From an uncultured bacterium (GTDB lineage Bacteria; Cyanobacteriota; Vampirovibrionia; Gastranaerophilales; Gastranaerophilaceae), in assembly GCA_947365485.1 (NCBI GenBank), contig CANAXK010000020.1, positions 1-14,296 of the forward strand: DNA of 14,296 nucleotides. Direction: 5' to 3'. The notes beneath the pieces are model-generated. The model did no database searches. It was not told the origin of the DNA and saw nothing but the letters and a program-made list of their open reading frames with translations. How positions within the stretch are numbered: position 1 is the stretch's first letter; every line of letters begins with the position of its first letter. Position numbers and translations under genes: made by a program. Of this stretch, positions 12,624-14,296 are shown one piece after another.

Positions 12624-13895
12624 CTAGCACAGTGCGCAAACGCTAGAAGCAGCCTTTTTAAGGGCATCAACCTTGTCCAGTTGTTCCCAAGGAATGTTCA
12701 TGTCGCTGCGGCCAACGTGACCGTAAGCTGCTAATTTCTGGTAGAATTTACCGCCGTTCTTAGCAGGCAGGCTTCTCAAATCAAAGTTTGAAATGATTGC
12801 AGCAGGTCTGAGGTCGAAGTTTGAACGGACGAGGCTTGAAATATCGTCGTCAGAGATTCTTCCTGTGCCGAATGTGTCAACAAAGATTGAAACAGGCTCT
12901 GCAACACCGATAGCGTATGCTAACTCGATTTCGCATTTTTCTGCAAGCCCTGCTGCTACGATGTTTTTAGCAACGTATCTTGCTGCGTATGCTGCTGAAC
13001 GGTCAACCTTCGTAGGATCCTTTCCGGAGAAAGCTCCGCCACCGTGACGAGAGTAACCGCCGTATGTGTCAACGATGATTTTTCTGCCTGTTAGACCTGA
13101 ATCGCCCTGAGGACCGCCTACTACGAAACGTCCTGACGGGTTGATAAGGATGATTGTTTCAGAATCAGGTTTGATTGATTCTGTTTCAAAAACGTAATCA
13201 ATTACAAGCTTCTTCAAATCATCTCTGATTATTGATTGAACTTTTGAGTTATCGCTGATTCCGTTAATCTCTGCTGCGTGCTGTGTTGAAAGCAATACAG
13301 TGTGGATTCTTGAAGGCTTTCCGTCAACGTATTCAACAGTTACCTGTGATTTTCCGTCCGGTCTTAGGTAGCTTACAAGCCCTTCTTTTCTGATTTGAGC
13401 AAGCCTGTAAGAAAGCTTGTGAGCCAAACTGATTGGAAGCGGCATAAGCTCAGGAGTTTCGTTGCAAGCATAGCCGAACATGATGCCCTGATCGCCTGCA
13501 CCGATGTTTTCTGTTTCTGATTTTGAAGTGTCAGCGTTTTCGCTTCTGCTTTCGAGAGCCTTGTTAACGCCGCCTGCAATGTCAACAGACTGTTCGTCGA
13601 TGCTTGTTAAAACAGCGCAGGTGTCGCAGTCAAATCCGCCGCCTGCCTGACCAACGTAGCCGATGTTTTTTACTGTATTTCTAACAACCTGTGGAATATC
13701 TACATAACAATTTGATGTAATTTCACCGCATACAAGAACCATACCTGTTGTAGCAGTTGTTTCAGCAGCTACACGGGATTGTGGGTCTTTTGTTAAAAAT
13801 TCGTCCAAAATAGCGTCAGAAATCTGATCGCAAACTTTGTCGGGGTGCCCTTCCGTAACAGATTCGGAAGTGAATAAGAATTTCTTTGATGTCAT
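12624..13895 (-). CDS. metK: S-adenosylmethionine synthetase, MetK
   Basis: MetK makes S-adenosylmethionine from methionine and ATP, acting as a cytoplasmic tetramer. At 423 aa it is longer than E. coli MetK (384 aa) and closer to cyanobacterial forms. It shows [19 protein letters not shown] with GHPDK at 16-20, [13 protein letters not shown] (131-142) and the phosphate-binding [20 protein letters not shown] (284-303). All three structural repeats are intact. The protein ends with two cysteines in CALC (420-423), an unusual tail. GGAG about 8 nt upstream supports the ATG. The leader has a hairpin but no SAM riboswitch consensus. It supplies the methyl donor used by TlyA and other methyltransferases. 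Confidence 0.98.
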   Translation of the reverse strand: MTSKKFLFTSESVTEGHPDKVCDQISDAILDEFLTKDPQSRVAAETTATTGMVLVCGEITSNCYVDIPQVVRNTVKNIGYVGQAGGGFDCDTCAVLTSIDEQSVDIAGGVNKALESRSENADTSKSETENIGAGDQGIMFGYACNETPELMPLPISLAHKLSYRLAQIRKEGLVSYLRPDGKSQVTVEYVDGKPSRIHTVLLSTQHAAEINGISDNSKVQSIIRDDLKKLVIDYVFETESIKPDSETIILINPSGRFVVGGPQGDSGLTGRKIIVDTYGGYSRHGGGAFSGKDPTKVDRSAAYAARYVAKNIVAAGLAEKCEIELAYAIGVAEPVSIFVDTFGTGRISDDDISSLVRSNFDLRPAAIISNFDLRSLPAKNGGKFYQKLAAYGHVGRSDMNIPWEQLDKVDALKKAASSVCALC

Positions 13896-13923
13896 CTTTT
13901 TCTCCTTAATTTATATTACTACC

Positions 13924-13952
13924 ACCGGTAAGGTTTTTAATTCCAACCCGGT
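13924..13952 (-). promoter_or_regulatory. metK leader hairpin
   Basis: ACCGG (13924-13928) pairs with CCGGT (13948-13952), and GTT/AAC extends the stem past a small asymmetric bulge. It lies between a -10-like CATAAT on the minus strand (13979-13974) and the metK ribosome-binding site, so it would be in the leader RNA. It does not match the SAM-I, SAM-II or SMK consensus that I can recall. Confidence 0.35.
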
Positions 13953-13973
13953 TACACATATTAGCAACATTCT

Positions 13974-13979
13974 ATTATG
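13974..13979 (-). promoter_or_regulatory. Possible -10 box for metK
   Basis: CATAAT on the minus strand, preceded at 15-16 bp by a TTGTTG/TTTGTT word. Between it and the clpP stop lies a T9 run (minus strand, 13993-13985) behind a very weak GCA/TGC hairpin. clpP may therefore terminate poorly or read into metK. Confidence 0.35.
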
Positions 13980-14050
13980 AAGCCAAAAAAAAAGCAACAA
14001 ATGCGTGATGTGCACTGTTACTTTTCTTTATATTTTTTATTAGGTGTAAA

Positions 14051-14296
14051 CTAACCTACTGCTGATGTTACAACCTTGTCAATCAAACCGTACTCGCATG
14101 CTTCTGCTGCTGATAAGTAGTGGTCACGCTCGCAGTCTTCTTTAACTTTTTCGAACGGCTGACCTGCGTTTTCTGCCATGATTCCGATTAACATGTCTTT
14201 CATTCTTAATATTTCTTTTGCCTCAAGCTCAATATCAGTTGCCTGACCCTTTGCACCGCCTAAAGGCTGGTGAATCATTATTCTTGCACTTGGAAG
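14051..14296 (-). CDS. clpP: ATP-dependent Clp protease proteolytic subunit, C-terminal part (5' end outside window)
   Basis: ClpP is the serine peptidase tetradecamer that degrades substrates unfolded by ClpX or ClpA/C. The frame is open to the right edge, and the codons before the first in-window Met read LPSARI, continuing the family motif into [20 protein letters not shown]. The His in MIHQP is the catalytic histidine and the Asp in YGLIDKVV is the catalytic aspartate. The nucleophilic serine lies outside the window. The usual handle-region helix ([11 protein letters not shown]) and C-terminus ([17 protein letters not shown]) are intact. The gene ends in TAG and lies 155 bp upstream of metK on the same strand. 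Confidence 0.97.
   Translation of the reverse strand, partial: LPSARIMIHQPLGGAKGQATDIELEAKEILRMKDMLIGIMAENAGQPFEKVKEDCERDHYLSAAEACEYGLIDKVVTSAVG

Noticed and set aside
13896..14050. SAM riboswitch upstream of metK
   Set aside because: Only one moderate hairpin is present; the conserved cores of SAM-I, SAM-II and SMK that I know are not visible, and the leader is too short for SAM-I.

Overview
The window reads as a chromosomal segment of an uncultured, low-to-moderate GC gut-type bacterium. The best guess is the Gastranaerophilales / Vampirovibrionia (Melainabacteria), the non-photosynthetic sister group of Cyanobacteria. This is inference. It rests on a large LysM protein and a small membrane protein with an N-terminal 'NSVNN...PAF' signature, both of a style I associate with that lineage, next to FabI, MetK, SecA, ClpP and TatD of cyanobacterial/firmicute-like character. 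No phage, transposase, CRISPR array, rRNA gene or convincing tRNA is visible.

Layout. Positions 1-1225: the 3' end of secA converges on a secreted Tyr-rich protein gene, with a perfect 50-nt palindrome between them. Positions 1308-4803: a minus-strand 833-aa LysM protein is divergent from a plus-strand FliA/WhiG-type sigma factor. The LysM gene has a near-perfect sigma-28 promoter, the most interesting regulatory signal here. Positions 4818-8126: a minus-strand run of PfkB-family kinase, PD-(D/E)XK nuclease, tatD and tlyA. A GC-rich REP-like palindrome lies between the kinase and the nuclease and appears to have separated the nuclease Shine-Dalgarno from its ATG. tatD has no Shine-Dalgarno but has an extended -10 box placed to give a leaderless mRNA. 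Positions 8127-8464: a 338-bp gap with a long-spaced inverted repeat, a housekeeping-type -10 box and a leader hairpin. Positions 8465-9310: a short flagellin followed by a terminator. Positions 9387-9595: an unexplained foldable element, a homopyrimidine tract and the fabI promoter. Positions 9596-11188: fabI, an exported thioredoxin-fold protein without CxxC, and a 50-aa protein. Positions 11261-12485: two lineage-type hypothetical proteins on the minus strand. Positions 12624-14296: metK and the 3' end of clpP, both minus strand.

How the genes fit together. Motility is represented by flagellin, the FliA/WhiG sigma factor and its probable target, the signal-peptide-less LysM protein. Protein export and turnover are represented by secA and clpP. 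The rest is housekeeping: fatty acid synthesis (fabI), SAM synthesis (metK), rRNA methylation (tlyA) and nucleic-acid processing (tatD and the RecB-like nuclease). The candidate unusual system is the sigma factor / LysM divergon, which suggests a peptidoglycan-binding protein made with the late flagellar genes and possibly exported by the flagellar apparatus. That last step is a hypothesis.
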